Assembly (NCBI GenBank): GCA_037176845.1
Contig: JAYKXP010000018.1
Coordinates: 1-64,000 of the forward strand
DNA: 64,000 nucleotides
Source: Paramarasmius palmivorus
Taxonomy: Eukaryota; Basidiomycota; Agaricomycetes; Agaricales; Marasmiaceae
Reading direction: 5' to 3'
Position 1 is the stretch's first letter. Each line of letters begins with the position of its first letter. Positions 35,679-47,953 of this stretch are shown piece after piece. The notes below the pieces were generated by a model. It searched no databases, was not told the origin of the DNA, and saw only the letters and a program-made list of their open reading frames with translations. The position numbers were made by a program, and so were the translations under genes.

Positions 35679-38600
35679 ATGAATCCGTTTAGCTTACCTC
35701 TTCAAACTCAACCAGACCTCAATCCCCCTAATTCTCCACGCTCTCCTCGTACACCGTCTATTCTTCCTGCCTTCCTCACCTATGGCGGCTCCGAGGACAC
35801 TGTCACTCCCGAACCACCTATCCCAGAAGTCGACGTCGAGCAAGAAGTCGCTCAACTAGCGCGTACCTTCACCCAACGGTCTCTAGCACAACACGTCGAT
35901 ACCGACGTGCACCCCTTCTCCGAAGACGCCGAACCCGAACTAGATCCACGTTCCGAGAAATTCGATCCCCAACGATGGCTACGTTCCATGTTCGGGATAC
36001 ACTCTCGTGACTCGCAGAGGTATCCTAAACGGACCGCCGGTATCAGTTTTACCAACTTGAATGTTTATGGGTACGGTAAACCCACGGATTATCAGAAGAC
36101 GGTTGGGAACATCCTTTTGGGTATACCAGACATGATCAAGGGTCTTTTGGGGAACAAAGGCCAGAGGATCGATATCCTGAGGGACTTTGAGGGGCTGGTG
36201 AAAGATGGGGAGATGTTGGTTGTTTTGGGGCCTCCTGGGAGGTAAGACTTGAACTCTACGTGCATCCTTCGGACTTTTCTGACCCTTGGTTCCTACAGTG
36301 GATGTAGTACCTTCCTCAAGACAATCGCTGGTGAAACACACGGGTTTTACGTCGACCAAGGTGCTCAGATCAACTACCAGGGTACAGTATATTTCCTTCA
36401 TTCAGTTCGTACAGTACGCTTACACCTTTGCTTAGGCATCCCATGGGAAACCATGCACAAAGACTTTCGCGGTGAAGTCACCTTCTCCGCAGAAACCGAC
36501 ATCCACTTCCCAAATCTCACAGTCGGCCAAACTCTCTCCTTCGCCGCACTCGCACGTACCCCACACTCTCGTCTCCCAGGTGTTACACGAGAACAATGGG
36601 CCTCCCACATGAAAGACGTTGTCATGGCCATCTTTGGTCTCCGACACACCGAGAACACCAAAGTTGGAAATGACTTTATTCGAGGTGTAAGTGGTGGTGA
36701 GAGGAAGAGAGTGAGTATAGCTGAGGTGACGCTTAGTGGAAGCCCGTTGCAGTGTTGGGATAATAGCACGAGAGGTTTGGATAGTGCGACTGCGTTGGAG
36801 TTTGTGAAGACCTTGAGGAGTTCGACGGGGGTGACGGGTGCGAGTGCGGTTGTGGCGATTTATCAGGCTAGTCAGGATATTTACGATGTGGGTTCACTCC
36901 TTTGTTCCTTTTCATGCGACCTTGAACTGATACTGTCATAGATCTTCGACAAAGTCACAGTGCTCTACGAAGGCCGACAAATCTACTTTGGTCCTGCAGA
37001 TGAGGCGAAGCGGTATTTCGTTGAAATGGGCTTCCATTGTCCAGAGAGGCAGACTACGGCGGATTTTCTTACAGTGCGTACACCTTGTCCTCGTTTCTAA
37101 AAGCTAAATCTGACGGACTCGAATAGTCTTTGACCAACCCAGCAGAACGACAAGCCCAACCAGGCTTTGAACTCAAAGTACCACGAACGCCTGACGAATT
37201 CGCCAAGGCCTGGAAAGAGAGTGAGGATAGGAAGAGGTTGTTGGAAGAAATCGACGAGTTCAATCGGGAGTATCCTGTTGGAGGGGAGCACCTCGAACAG
37301 TTCCGGTATAGTCGGAAGCAGATTCAGGCTAAGGGGATGTGAGTGTTTTTTCTCTGAGTCCTTTGGACGATGTGTGTCTGACTCTGGGGTGTGATAGGCG
37401 ATCAAAGTCTCCTTACACAATAACAGTCCCAATGCAAGTCCGTTTGTGTCTCCGACGTGCATTCCAGAGGTTGAGAGGAGATATGAGTGTTATGTTGACT
37501 ACGATTATTGGGAATGTGAGTGTCTTCTTTTATCCGCGGATACGTATTGATCTGACTCGGACTTGGACTTGTAGTTCATCATGGCGCTCATTGTGAGCAG
37601 TATCTTCTACAACCTCAAGACCGACACAGGGAGCTTTTATAGTCGTTCGGCGTTATTGTTCTACGCGGTATTGATGAACGCGTTTAGTAGTATTCTCGAG
37701 GTAAGTCAAGTCCACAATTTCTGTCCCTTTCCTGACACTGACGCTTACTGCCTAGATCCTGAGTCTCTACGAACAACGTCCCATCGTCGAAAAACACACC
37801 CGCATGGCGTTGTACCACCCGTTTTCTGAGGCAATCAGTTCGATGGTCTGCGACCTCCCAACAAAGATAATTAGCGCTATCACGACGAATGTCACGCTCT
37901 ATTTTATGACCAACCTCCGGCGAACGGCTTCAGCATTCTTTATCTATCTCCTCTTCTCGTTCTTCTGTACCCTGGCAATGTCGATGATCTTTCGAACTAT
38001 TGGGGCTTCGTCAAGGACTATTTCGCAGGGTACTTTCTCCTTCCTCTTCCCCTACAATCAGTATCTGATAGGCAGTATTCTTCTAGCAATGACACCCGCA
38101 GCAGTCATCATCCTCGCTCTGGTCGTCTACTCTGGTTTCGCTATCCCAACGAAATACATGCATCCCTGGTTCCGATGGATCAACCGCGCCAATCCCGTTG
38201 CATACGTTTTCGAAGCGCTCATGGCAAACGAGTTTTCTGGAAGGTCGTTTGAGTGTACCAGCTACGTACCTTCGGGCCAGGGATATGAGAGTGCTTCGGG
38301 TTTGCAGAGGGTTTGCTCGACAACGGGTGCGCAGCCAGGGAGTAGTGTTGTTGAGGGAGCAAGGTATCTTGCTGCGTCCTTTGATTATTATCGGTCGCAT
38401 TTGTGGAGGTGAGCTGTCCCTATTCTTTCTTTGCTGATTTCTGACTGGTAACCGACTTGTAGGAACTTTGGCATTGTCATTGTGTTCATTGTGTTCTTCT
38501 GCGGCACCTACCTATTCGCGACGGAGTACATCTCTGCTGCAAAATCAAAAGGCGAGGTGTTGGTGTACAAGCAAGGACTCGTTCCTCACCAGGAGAAGGA

Positions 38601-41070
38601 AACCAACGACGAAGAGACGACACAGGGGACTGTTCATGATCGTGCCGATGGCTTCGAAGATGGGGTCGGGATCATCCAGAAACAGACTGCGATATTCCAT
38701 TGGGAGGATGTCTGTTATGATATCACCATCAAAGGCGAGCCTAGGAGGTTGTTGGATCATGTAGATGGATGGGTGGAGCCTGGGAAGCTTACTGCCCTGA
38801 TGGTGAGGATGTTCGTTCAAGTGCTTCATGCATGATGCTGACTTTGACCCCAGGGTGCTTCAGGTGCCGGTAAAACCACGTTATTGGATGTCCTTGCTAG
38901 TCGTGTCACCATGGTTCGTCTTATGCCTTATTGTATCTGTCCGTGACTGATCTTTCTTAGGGTGTGATATCTGGCTCCATGTTCGTAGACGGAAAACCCA
39001 GGGATCAATCCTTCCAGCGCAAAACTGGCTATGTCCAACAACAAGATCTGCACCTCCAAACGTCAACCGTTCGCGAAGCGTTGATATTTAGCGCTCGTCT
39101 TAGGCAGCCTAGCACTGTCCCAGATCGCGAAAAGGTCGAATACGCAAACGAAGTTATCCGGATGCTTGGTATGGAGAAATACGCTGATGCAGTAGTTGGT
39201 GTTCCTGGCGAAGGTTCGCTGGTCACTCAACATGTCGGACTGACACTAACAACACTTTCCAGGTCTCAACGTCGAACAAAGAAAACGGCTCACCATCGGC
39301 GTCGAACTAGCCGCCAAACCCCAACTCTTACTCTTCCTCGACGAACCCACATCCGGTTTAGACAGTCAAACCGCCTGGAGTATCTGTACTCTCCTTCGGA
39401 AACTAGCCAACAATGGTCAAGCTATCCTATGCACCATCCACCAACCTTCTGCACTCCTTTTCCAGGAATTCGACCGTCTGTTGTTCCTGGCAAGAGGCGG
39501 TAAAACTGTTTATTACGGTGATATCGGACCTGGTGCTCGAACTCTAATCGATTATTTCGAACGTCAGGGGGCGGAGGCTTGTCCAGCTGGAGCTAACCCA
39601 GCTGAATGGATTCTTAGTGTGATTGGCGCTGCTCCGGGTGCTGTGGCCAAGAGGGATTATGTTGAGGCTTGGAGGGGAAGTGATGAGTATGCGGCTGTTA
39701 AGGCAGAGTTGGCGAAGAAGAGGGGGTTGGTTGAGAAGCACGAGCAAGTTGTGGAGTCTGGGGCCGGAGATGGGGAGAAGGGACATGCAGAGTTTGCGGC
39801 GCCTTTTGGGACTCAGCTGTCCCTTTGCTGGATTCGGGTTCTTCAGCAGTATTGGCGGACTCCGTCGTATATCTATTCAAAGTTTGCACTTTGTGCGTTG
39901 TCGGTGAGTTGGTTCTTATCTTAAAATTATGACGTCCTGATCTGACCTTTCTCTGATAGTCTCTCTTCATCGGTTTCACGTTTTGGAAATCCGGAAACGA
40001 CAAACAAGGGCTTCAGAACCAGATGTATGGTGTGTATCTTGCTGTGTCTAGTTTTTTGACTGTTGCTAATATTGATGTATAGCTGTTTTGTATGTATCCC
40101 GCGCTACTCCGGTTTACAAGGCTATCACTGACATGAGCTTTCAACCAGCATGATCCTAACACTCTTCGGGAACCTAGCAAACCAAATCATGCCGCATTTC
40201 GTCACCCAGCGAGCTCTCTACGAAGTCCGCGAGCGGCCATCAAAGACATACTCTTGGAAGGTGAGCGCTACTAATAAATACACGTCAGCTCGGCTCTGAC
40301 GTGCTCATGCAAGGCCTTCATGCTCTCAAACATCCTTGCCGAACTCCCCTGGAACGCTCTAATGGCAGTCGTCGTCTACTGTTGTTGGTATTTCCCCATC
40401 GGGATGTACAAAAACGCCAGATACACAGACGCTACCACCGAACGCGAGGGGCTGATGTTCCTCTTTATATTGGCGTTCATGCTCTTCACGTCGACGTTCA
40501 CGGATCTGATTATCGCTGGGATTGATTCTGCGGAGACTGGAGGCAATATTGCAACACTGGCCTTCCAGATGTGTTTAATTTTTTGTGGGTGAGTGCTAGA
40601 CTCCAGAGCTTAGAAGCTTAGTAGTGATCCTGACGCGTATCCTGACCAGTGTCCTCGTCACGCGCGAAAATCTCCCTGGTTTTTGGGTATTCATGAACCG
40701 TGTCAGTCCTTTCACCTACCTCGTAGACGGTATGCTCTCCACGGGGCTCGCCAACGCCCCTGCCTACTGCTCCAACGTCGAAATCTCCCGATTCGACCCG
40801 CCGAGTGGGTCTACCTGCGGAGATTACCTCGCCAACTATCTCTCTGCGACGGGTGCGTCACTCGCGAACCCTAATGCGACGTCACAGTGCGAGGTGTGTA
40901 CGAGTACAAGTACAAATTCGTTCTTGGCGGCATTTGATTCGGATTATGGCGTAAGGTGGAGGAACTTTGGGTTGATGTGGGCGTATATCGTTTTTAACCT
41001 GTTTGGGGCGTTGTTTTTGTATTGGTTGGCGAGGGTGCCGAAGAAATCGAGGTCGAAGAACTCTGCATAG
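35679..41070 (+). CDS. PDR-type full ABC transporter (ABCG, pleiotropic drug resistance)
   Basis: Plasma-membrane ATP-driven exporter of hydrophobic compounds. Eighteen exons from 35679..36241 to 40650..41070, among them exons of 60 nt (38854..38913), 70 nt (39960..40029) and 7 nt (40083..40089). They sum to 4461 nt in phase for 1486 aa, the family's usual size. Layout is (NBD-TMD)x2. NBD1: Walker [13 protein letters not shown] (about residue 185), signature [10 protein letters not shown] (about 300) and the degenerate Walker [17 protein letters not shown]2: Walker [12 protein letters not shown] (about 875), signature [12 protein letters not shown] and Walker [17 protein letters not shown]. 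This asymmetry is typical of fungal PDR pumps. The start MNPFSLPLQ was chosen as the family-like N-terminus; an ATG at 35496 would add 61 basic residues. Confidence 0.96.
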
Positions 41071-41283
41071 ATTACAATTACAATATTTTTCTACTAATTA
41101 CATTTGGGCGTACTATACAATCGAGAGTAATTGCCGAACCTTTAGGTGGGGCTCCCTTGAGATTGTTGTGAGTGATCCTGGCTCAGACACGCTCCCACGC
41201 ACCATATATGGTGCGGACACTCCAAATATGGACAGGCCTCGTTCCCTTCGAATTTTCTCGTCCTATAAATGTTCGGTTCAAAC

Positions 41284-42330
41284 TCAGTAAAGCCCATACC
41301 CAGCGCTCCTAAGCCTCTTCCCCAATCCTGGTTCCTGTCTGACCCTCTGATCAAACGCCTCCCCAATCCCATTCGCACACCTCGCGAAACAGACCGTTAA
41401 ATCAAAGGTGTCCTTTTTACGAGCCCATCTTGCGAGTCCTTGTTGACGATGAAGGGGAAGATCGTTTATCCAGTCGATTATAACGACTTGGTCATTTGTG
41501 GGATCGAATAATAGGTTTTCTTCCTTGATATCCGTGTGGAAGACTTTATGGGTGTGTGCAATGTCGAGCGCATCGAGTGTGGATTTATACTAGATACATG
41601 AGGGGGTCAGTCTGAGATTCGGTGTTGCTGTCGGTGTGGGAAGGGGTACTTGCGAGTTGATAAAAGGTTTCGGGATCTCTGAATTTACATTCACCCTCGT
41701 CAAATGCGACTTTCCAGCGCCATTCTTTGAACGATTGGGGGATATATTCTAGAATTAGGAGATCGACGTCTTCGTCCCATGGCATGATGACCTTTATATA
41801 TTCCATTATCAAACTCGACTAGGCAGAAAACGCGCGACAGACCTTGAATCTCCCAAGAAACCACGGCAAAGCACTCCCTGCAACTCAACCAACTCGGTAT
41901 ATGCTCGAACTTGACAATCAACAATATCGTCTGGGTAAAACCATTCGAGAAAGCGTACACTGTCGGGTGTTGGAAGTGGCAGGGCAGAGGGAATGATGAA
42001 TTTGAACACAACATGCACGTCTGAATCTGGGGTTTTGGCCAGCCAAACTTCAGAATTAAAATCTTCGCCGCTCTGAAGAGGTTTTACGAGTTGGAAACGG
42101 GATTCTTTTCCGAACGGGACTGCCGGTATGTTTCGAACTTGATGTGGATCTGCCGGCAAGGACAGTGGTTGAAGAGTAAGAAAAAAGGTAATTCCAGGAA
42201 GGAGAGGATCCTCCATTGAGTCGTGGCGATAATCTAGCATTTTTTCGTTGTATTCTTCGATAGACTGATCGTCTTGAAACTTGTGTGTCATGGTGGTAAT
42301 GGTGGATAGGGGTAAGGCGCGTTGGGGCAC
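41284..42330 (-). pseudogene. Kinase-like protein gene with one frameshift (copy 1)
   Basis: Three exons: 41843..42330, 41654..41791 and 41284..41589. Segments in order: MTHKFQDDQSIEEYNEKM, a beta-rich N-lobe (FGKESRFQLVKPLQ, EVWLAKTPDSDVHVVFKFI), hinge-like VDLLILEYIP, catalytic loop VFHTDIKEENLLFD (HxD...N present) and VVIIDWIND in place of DFG. It looks like a divergent eukaryotic-type kinase fold. The exons sum to 932 nt, one short of a multiple of three. Near 41878 the frame jumps between VELQG and ALPWFLGRFK, so a single-base deletion explains it. Intron 2 begins with GC (gcaagt); the paralogue at 53 kb has GT there. It is otherwise intact, so it is either a very young pseudogene or an assembly error. 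Confidence 0.7.
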
Positions 42331-42486
42331 GTGATGAACGAGTGGACTAGTTCAAGGGCAACTCGGAGTCGAAGTTGGCTTGAAGATAGAAGACTCGCGT
42401 TGAAGAATAGTACTTGTACATACATACATCGTCTCGACAATGAAGCCCTTTCCTTATTTATTGAGCGCATGAATCTAGCAAGTGGT

Positions 42487-43930
42487 TCAACTTGGATATA
42501 TGGTAACCTGCTTGCGCATCTCCCTACGAATATCGAGTACCGTTCTACTCGTAAGAGTAACATGCAGGATTCGCATCAGCCTATATAACATAAGGAAGCC
42601 ATGGCCAGTTAGAACGCTTCAAAAGATGAAGCTGCAAGTACGTACGGCATCAAGAGTTTTGAGAAACTCGTCTGTGGCGAGTCGCGTTACTGATGGAATT
42701 GAAAGATCGGGTATAAGTACATACCGGTGCGGCTAGAACGACGACGATGTTGGCGGTGGATACAGCTATGAGTATAAGATAGCAGAGGATGCCTTGAAGA
42801 TGGGGCTAACACATCAATAAAGACAAGGATGTATTGGGCAAAAGGGTAACATACCTTGTCCAAAAACAACGTTGAGTATATCGGAGTTCGAGGACATTCG
42901 AGTTCTTTCTCGTTTTATCTGAGGTTGATATCAACTCGAGTCTTGGCGCATGTCATGCGAGCTTACAGTAAGGATACCCCACTACCGCCAGGAGAACTAC
43001 AAGACCTAGGAAGCAAAGATGGTCAGAACATCATAAGGTCCGGTATCCTGATACAGATATGTAACCTACCCAGTTGGTACACCGATAGCATAACAAATAC
43101 TAGGTAGGATAAGGAGGAGCCGCCATGTATGACAGCGCAACCCCCCGGGGCATGCCCACCAGCAGTGCTCGATTCAACAGGTTCCGAGCCCAAGGGCGCA
43201 GGCTCAACTAAACTCGTCATCAGCATCAGCATCAACCCACTCTCAATATTAAAACATAACTCACATAGCGTGAATCTAAACATATCACTCGTTACCGCAT
43301 AAATCGGGATAAAACACGCCGCCATAAAGACGACCAGAACCCACGATAACCTCAGGCTCTGGAATCTACCAGTATCTCGACACGCCCCCCATGCTCGTGC
43401 AGTCAACAACAGTTCCGATGCAGTCATTCCGATGATGTGCATCCCTAGAAAAACGGGCCCGTCATTGGAAACTTGAAGTGGATGCAGAATAAACGTTAAC
43501 ATTGACAACGCACATCGACAGGTGTTCATAACCGTAAGGCAAGTCTCCTTCGATACGTCCGATGACAGCCATACTACAATTTCAAATGAGTAACCCACAA
43601 CTCGCACGGAAAATGGATAGAACTCACCATAGAGTAAAAGAACCCCCGAATCCATAAACGGCGCGTATCGTTGGACCAGAAACACGATCTTGACCCAAGT
43701 CAAAGACGACGTCCACACGAGATCGATTTCCATTCCAAAAGTGAGGATGTAGTCGTATATGAGTATCGCCGCGGGTGAGGCTTCAAGAAAGTCGTGAGTT
43801 TTGCTTTTCGGTTGGTCGTGTATGTGGAATCTGACCTAGGAAATACTACAAAAAAGGTGAAAAGGGGTTGGGTCACGGTGCGGGATGCTATAGGAAAGGT
43901 ACGCACGGTTTGCAAGGTTTGTTCCTCCAT
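42487..43930 (-). CDS. DUF6533 receptor-like membrane protein, copy C (frame problem)
   Basis: Starts MEEQTLQT, with the same 10-nt second exon (tatttcctag) and signature AAILIYDYILTFGMEIDLVW, WMHIIGMTASELLLTARAW, and the tail MRILHVTLTSRTVLDIRREM ending near 42487. Two differences from the siblings. The intron between the ILCYLILI and AVSTANIVVV exons is cleanly missing. Exon 8 (around 42865-42900), if spliced at the sibling acceptor, is out of frame (30 nt before the conserved SDILN block, against 32 or 38 in copies A and B). An alternative donor inside exon 7 (gtagtg) would restore frame but drop about six residues. It may be an alternatively spliced gene or an early pseudogene. It lies 156 bp upstream of the kinase-like gene, same strand. 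Confidence 0.65.
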
Positions 43931-44383
43931 CGAAGTTCCAGTTCTGTCTCGAGGGACAGAAGCTGATTAGGCTGACCGCCGACCTTTATATACATCGCTC
44001 GTGCTGTGCCTCTCCCGCGAATTTGGTGATACTTCAGAATTTCCATAGCCCATCAGATGAAGAAGGTTAGAATGGTACTGAGGCAGGTTGAGTGGCCATG
44101 GAATCGGCACCTATTGGCACTTGGTAGAGTTTGAGCAGATACATAAGCGCCCAAGTTTTTCTGCGACCGGACGGCGACAAGGCATGGCTCACACGAAACC
44201 ATCCATCCATTACACCTTGCATCCTGCTACAATAGAACTATTCTTTAACTCCTCGTGTAATTCACGCACTCTCCCCGCTGATAACCACCAACACAGTCCC
44301 CAGCCCTCTATGAGCTTCCAGGACTGTAGCCAGGACATCCATGATGTTGATTCGTAAAAGGGAATCAATACATTGCCAGCGCT
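43931..44383. other. Intergenic; promoter of DUF6533 copy C
   Basis: A TATATAAAGG box on the minus strand (43982-43991) lies about 55 nt upstream of copy C's ATG. No gene seen. Confidence 0.5.
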
Positions 44384-46190
44384 ATGAGTAGCAACCATCA
44401 GATGCAGGCTGAGCGTACTGAGTATGACGAGTTGAGTCTGTTTTTCAGCTGGGTATCTTCGTCTACTAATAGGGACCTTTTAGTTCGAAGATGTGAAACG
44501 TGGTCGCATTATATTATCACCCTGAAGAAACTCCACACCGAAGATCTCTTGGAGAGTCGGGAATGGGAAGAGATATGTAGATGGGGAATGGATTCGCAGA
44601 CCAACCAGATCAACCCAAAGAACGTTCTGTACAGTAGAAGTGCACCCCGACCGACAAACTCAGTACACCACAGTCATTTATCAGGGTAGAGACGCCCGCA
44701 TTTCTTGGAAAGGAGACTTCGAGCATTGCTCGCGTGCTGGCTTGGGGTTTGTTTTACTTCTTCCTTCTACAATGAGTCCCGCTAAAGCGGAGACAGGAAC
44801 CCTGGAGTATGGCAACTCTACGGCCTCAACCGGTCCCATGTTTCACTTTTGATCTTCTATGATGGTAAGTCTCTTCCTCCGCCATCAAGGCCAGGTTCTA
44901 AACAGGTTCATATGATATAGCTGGTTCCCCTTGGACATCTCTACCGAAACTCGCTCTGGGGAGATTTTTTGTGTATTGGCTAAGTGTATGTTCCGAGCTT
45001 GGTAATTCATGACGAAGTGAGCTAACGACCAAACTATTACAGAATCAAATGGATTGGGACAGCATTTGGTTGACTTCAGCAGGGGTCTTTGCGAGGGACC
45101 CATGGGGCCCCATCTACGCATTGAAGGAGTGCAGACAGTCGACTATTATTGTACCCTCTTCAGCAGCACTGCTACAAGACGACGTCTCCTTCCGATTCTT
45201 CAGACAGTTCCCTTCGACAGATTTGGACCATTGCATTCTAGACCGTGCATATTGACACTGGGTACCGACTTCCTATGACATTCTGCTCCCAAAGCCGACG
45301 GTTCAACACCAATCCTCAGAAGACGGAGAGATGTTCCCGTCTCGCCAAAGCTTTCCGGAATCCGCCGCATCGGCTGCCGCTGGATATCATCGGTGGACCT
45401 CGTTCAGATATGGTTTACTCTCCTTTGCTCGGGGCTGTTGCGAGGTCGCCGCTGGCTGGTGGTACGTTGTGGGCAGAGCTCTCCAGAAGTAGGTTGGTGG
45501 ATGACATGGTTATGGACAATGGGTTGATACGGTAATCAAGCGTGATTCTACTGGTTTGCCGCGGGTGGTGATTGAAAATCTACAGCTTCACGTTGAATGA
45601 CAGACGAGTTTTTCTCAGCTGCCGATCTCTGCGGAAGGAATTCTGTGGGGGTTGGTTATCGCAAAGCTGGAGGGTCATTGCCGCTTTTGAGGTGCGGGGC
45701 AAAGAGGAAAAATGGTGTATGTCTCGATCATCACCCCTGCCAACCCAGGAACCCAAACTCATCCTCTCGTCAACAGTTCAACTAGTTTTCTCACTCGAAC
45801 TTGGACTGAAATCAACAGTGCGCGCAAATCAGCGCTTATCCTCTTTCGCATTCTCTCTGGAAGCAATCCCGCCCATGCACCTCTTCATCTCCCGTCAACA
45901 TCAGAACTTTTATCGTGGTAAGAGGGGTGCACCGGGGTATACTCTGGAGCCTGCCACCGCCAAAGTTTGGGCTATCTAGAGTTTGAGACCATCAGCGGAA
46001 ACAAGAGGTCAGTAGGAAATCGGATCGAAAAGGTTCATGGTCAGTTTGACAATCTTCTCGCATTGGTTCATCCATTTAGGATGCTCAGAAAACTGGTTCA
46101 TTCAATACCGATGATCGGCATGGTTCGTACGAGCCCGGTACATCTCCGGCGGTTCAGGGTTAGTATCTTATCCAAAGTTCTCTGGCTCTG
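44384..46190 (+). pseudogene. Decayed gene of unknown family
   Basis: Coherent protein-like segments follow each other on the plus strand but in shifting frames. An intact-looking first exon (MSSNHQMQAERTEYDELS to ESREWEEI) can be joined by an intron of about 60 bp to EVHPDRQTQYTTVIYQGRD. Then come ESNGLGQHLVDFSRGL, then after a one-base shift near 45240 HIDTGYRLPMTFCS and FRNPPHRLPLDIIGG, GGTLWAELSRSRLVDD, SAEGILWGLVIAKLEG, and finally YLEFETISGN and VHGQFDNLLALVHP. Several frameshifts and stops separate them. I do not recognise the family. Codon composition and segment order suggest a real gene of 500-600 residues that has died. Confidence 0.5.
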
Positions 46191-46545
46191 CTAGCCTCTT
46201 GCTGATTCTTGAGCACTAGCGATGGCGGAGGAGGGAAAGAACCCAAGCTCACAGTGGTCATGGAACACGATCCCTGCATGAGTATAAGTGCTTTCATATC
46301 TCTTTGGATCATACTTCTTCTTCCAGCTACATCTTCGTAATTCTGTGTTCTGCACTTGCTTCGAGAGCTGCGATCTCGGAACGCCGATCTCATACCGCAT
46401 GTATAGTATACTGCATTGCTGGTGCCTCTCCCTGATTCGGCTTCTGCGTAGCACTCGACAGCTTGTACAGTATACTTGATTGAGCACACAGCACGCATTC
46501 CCGAAGAGGAAAGTATCTCTACGTTCATAGTATCTTCATGATCAT
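46191..46545. other. Spacer between decayed gene and DUF6533 copy D
   Basis: No coding exon supported. The stretch next to 46546 resembles the 3' flanks of copies A and B (gatNatgaagataNNatgaa). Confidence 0.45.
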
Positions 46546-47953
46546 TCAACTCGAATAGATTGCAGTCTGCTTGCGCATTTCCTTACGAATATCAAGGATC
46601 GTTCTACTCGTAAGATTAACGTGCAGAACGCGCATAAGCCTAGAAGTGTGTAAGACAACGTTCGACATATGAAGTTGCGAGCAAATAGTTACACGCACGG
46701 CATCAAGAGTTTCGAGAAGCCCGCCTGCCAGCTGTTGTCAGCGGTGATGCTTTTGAAGTGACCCTATATACGTACTGGTGCAGCCAAAACGAGAACGACG
46801 TTGGCGACAGATAAGCCTATGGCAGTTGGAATAAAGATAGCTTTTGTAGTGAAGAAAGGCCTACATATTAGTATAAAGTAGCAGAGGATGCCTTGAAGAT
46901 CGTGTTCACACGGAGGTCAATTATAATGGTGCCGGAACATACCTTGTCCGAAAACGATGTTGACCATATTGGAGCTCAATGAAGCCTCTAAACCTTTTCT
47001 CAGCTTAACTAGACCGACATTAACTCGATGCACCACAGTACAGTATCCTAGCTTACAGTGAGACCATCCCGCTACCGCCATAAGCATCAGAATGCCTAGA
47101 AACCATGAACGGTCAGAACATGATATAAAATGGCGTCGTGATTTCACTTGCCCACTTGATATACAGATAGCATGACGTAGTTCAGGTAGAACAAGGACGG
47201 GCTACCGTGTATAACGCCACAAGTCTGCGCCTCTTCTCTGGTACTTTGTTTGGGGTTGGAAGCGAACGTTGACGGGACTAAAATGTTGTGAGATATAATC
47301 CGCTTCCATTCTCGTCAAAGAACTCACAGACTGTGAATTTGAACATGTCGCTTGTGATCAAGAAAATGGGGACAAAGCACGACGCCATAAAAAGTATCAA
47401 GAACCACGATAGTTTGCGGAATCTATCTCGACATACGGCCCACGTCCGAAATGTCAATAAAACCTCAGATGCAGTCATTCCGAGGAGGTGCATCCCTAGA
47501 AATGATCAGAAAGGCAGTTGATCCAGTGCATGCAGGACGCACAAAGACAGGTATTCATGACTGCCAGACAAGTTTTCTCAGGGACATCTGATGATAGCCA
47601 TACTATTCAAAATGTGAGCATCACTACCGCAGGCTGAAGGCAACACTCACAATAGAGCACAAGAACGAAAGAATCCACGAATGGCATGTATCTCTGAACC
47701 AAGAACAAGATATTAACCCAGCTTAGAGACAGCGACCACACGAGGTCGACCTCCATCTCAAAAGTCAAAATGTAGTCATACACAAGTATTGCCATTGAAG
47801 AGGCTTCAAGATCCGTCCGGCATGAGTAGCGACTTCATCGTATGCAAGTAGTTGAACCTGACCTAAAAAGTACTGCAAAGAAGGTTAGATTTGGCTGGGC
47901 AGTAGTGTAGCCAAGGTATTGTCGCGCACCATTTGCAAGGTCTGTCCTTCCAT
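46546..47953 (-). CDS. DUF6533 receptor-like membrane protein, copy D
   Basis: Same 12-exon architecture as copy A and the closest match to it, including the GC donor of intron 6 (gcaagt). It starts MEGQTLQM, then the 10-nt exon tactttttag, the signature SSMAILVYDYILTFEMEVDLVW with FLVQRYMPFVDS, WMHLLGMTASEVLLTFRTWAV, LMLMAVAGWSH, and the tail MRVLHVNLTSRTILDIRKEM ending YSS. Exon lengths by alignment give about 834 nt, or 277 aa, with no stop or frameshift found. It lies in inverted orientation to copy A. Confidence 0.83.
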
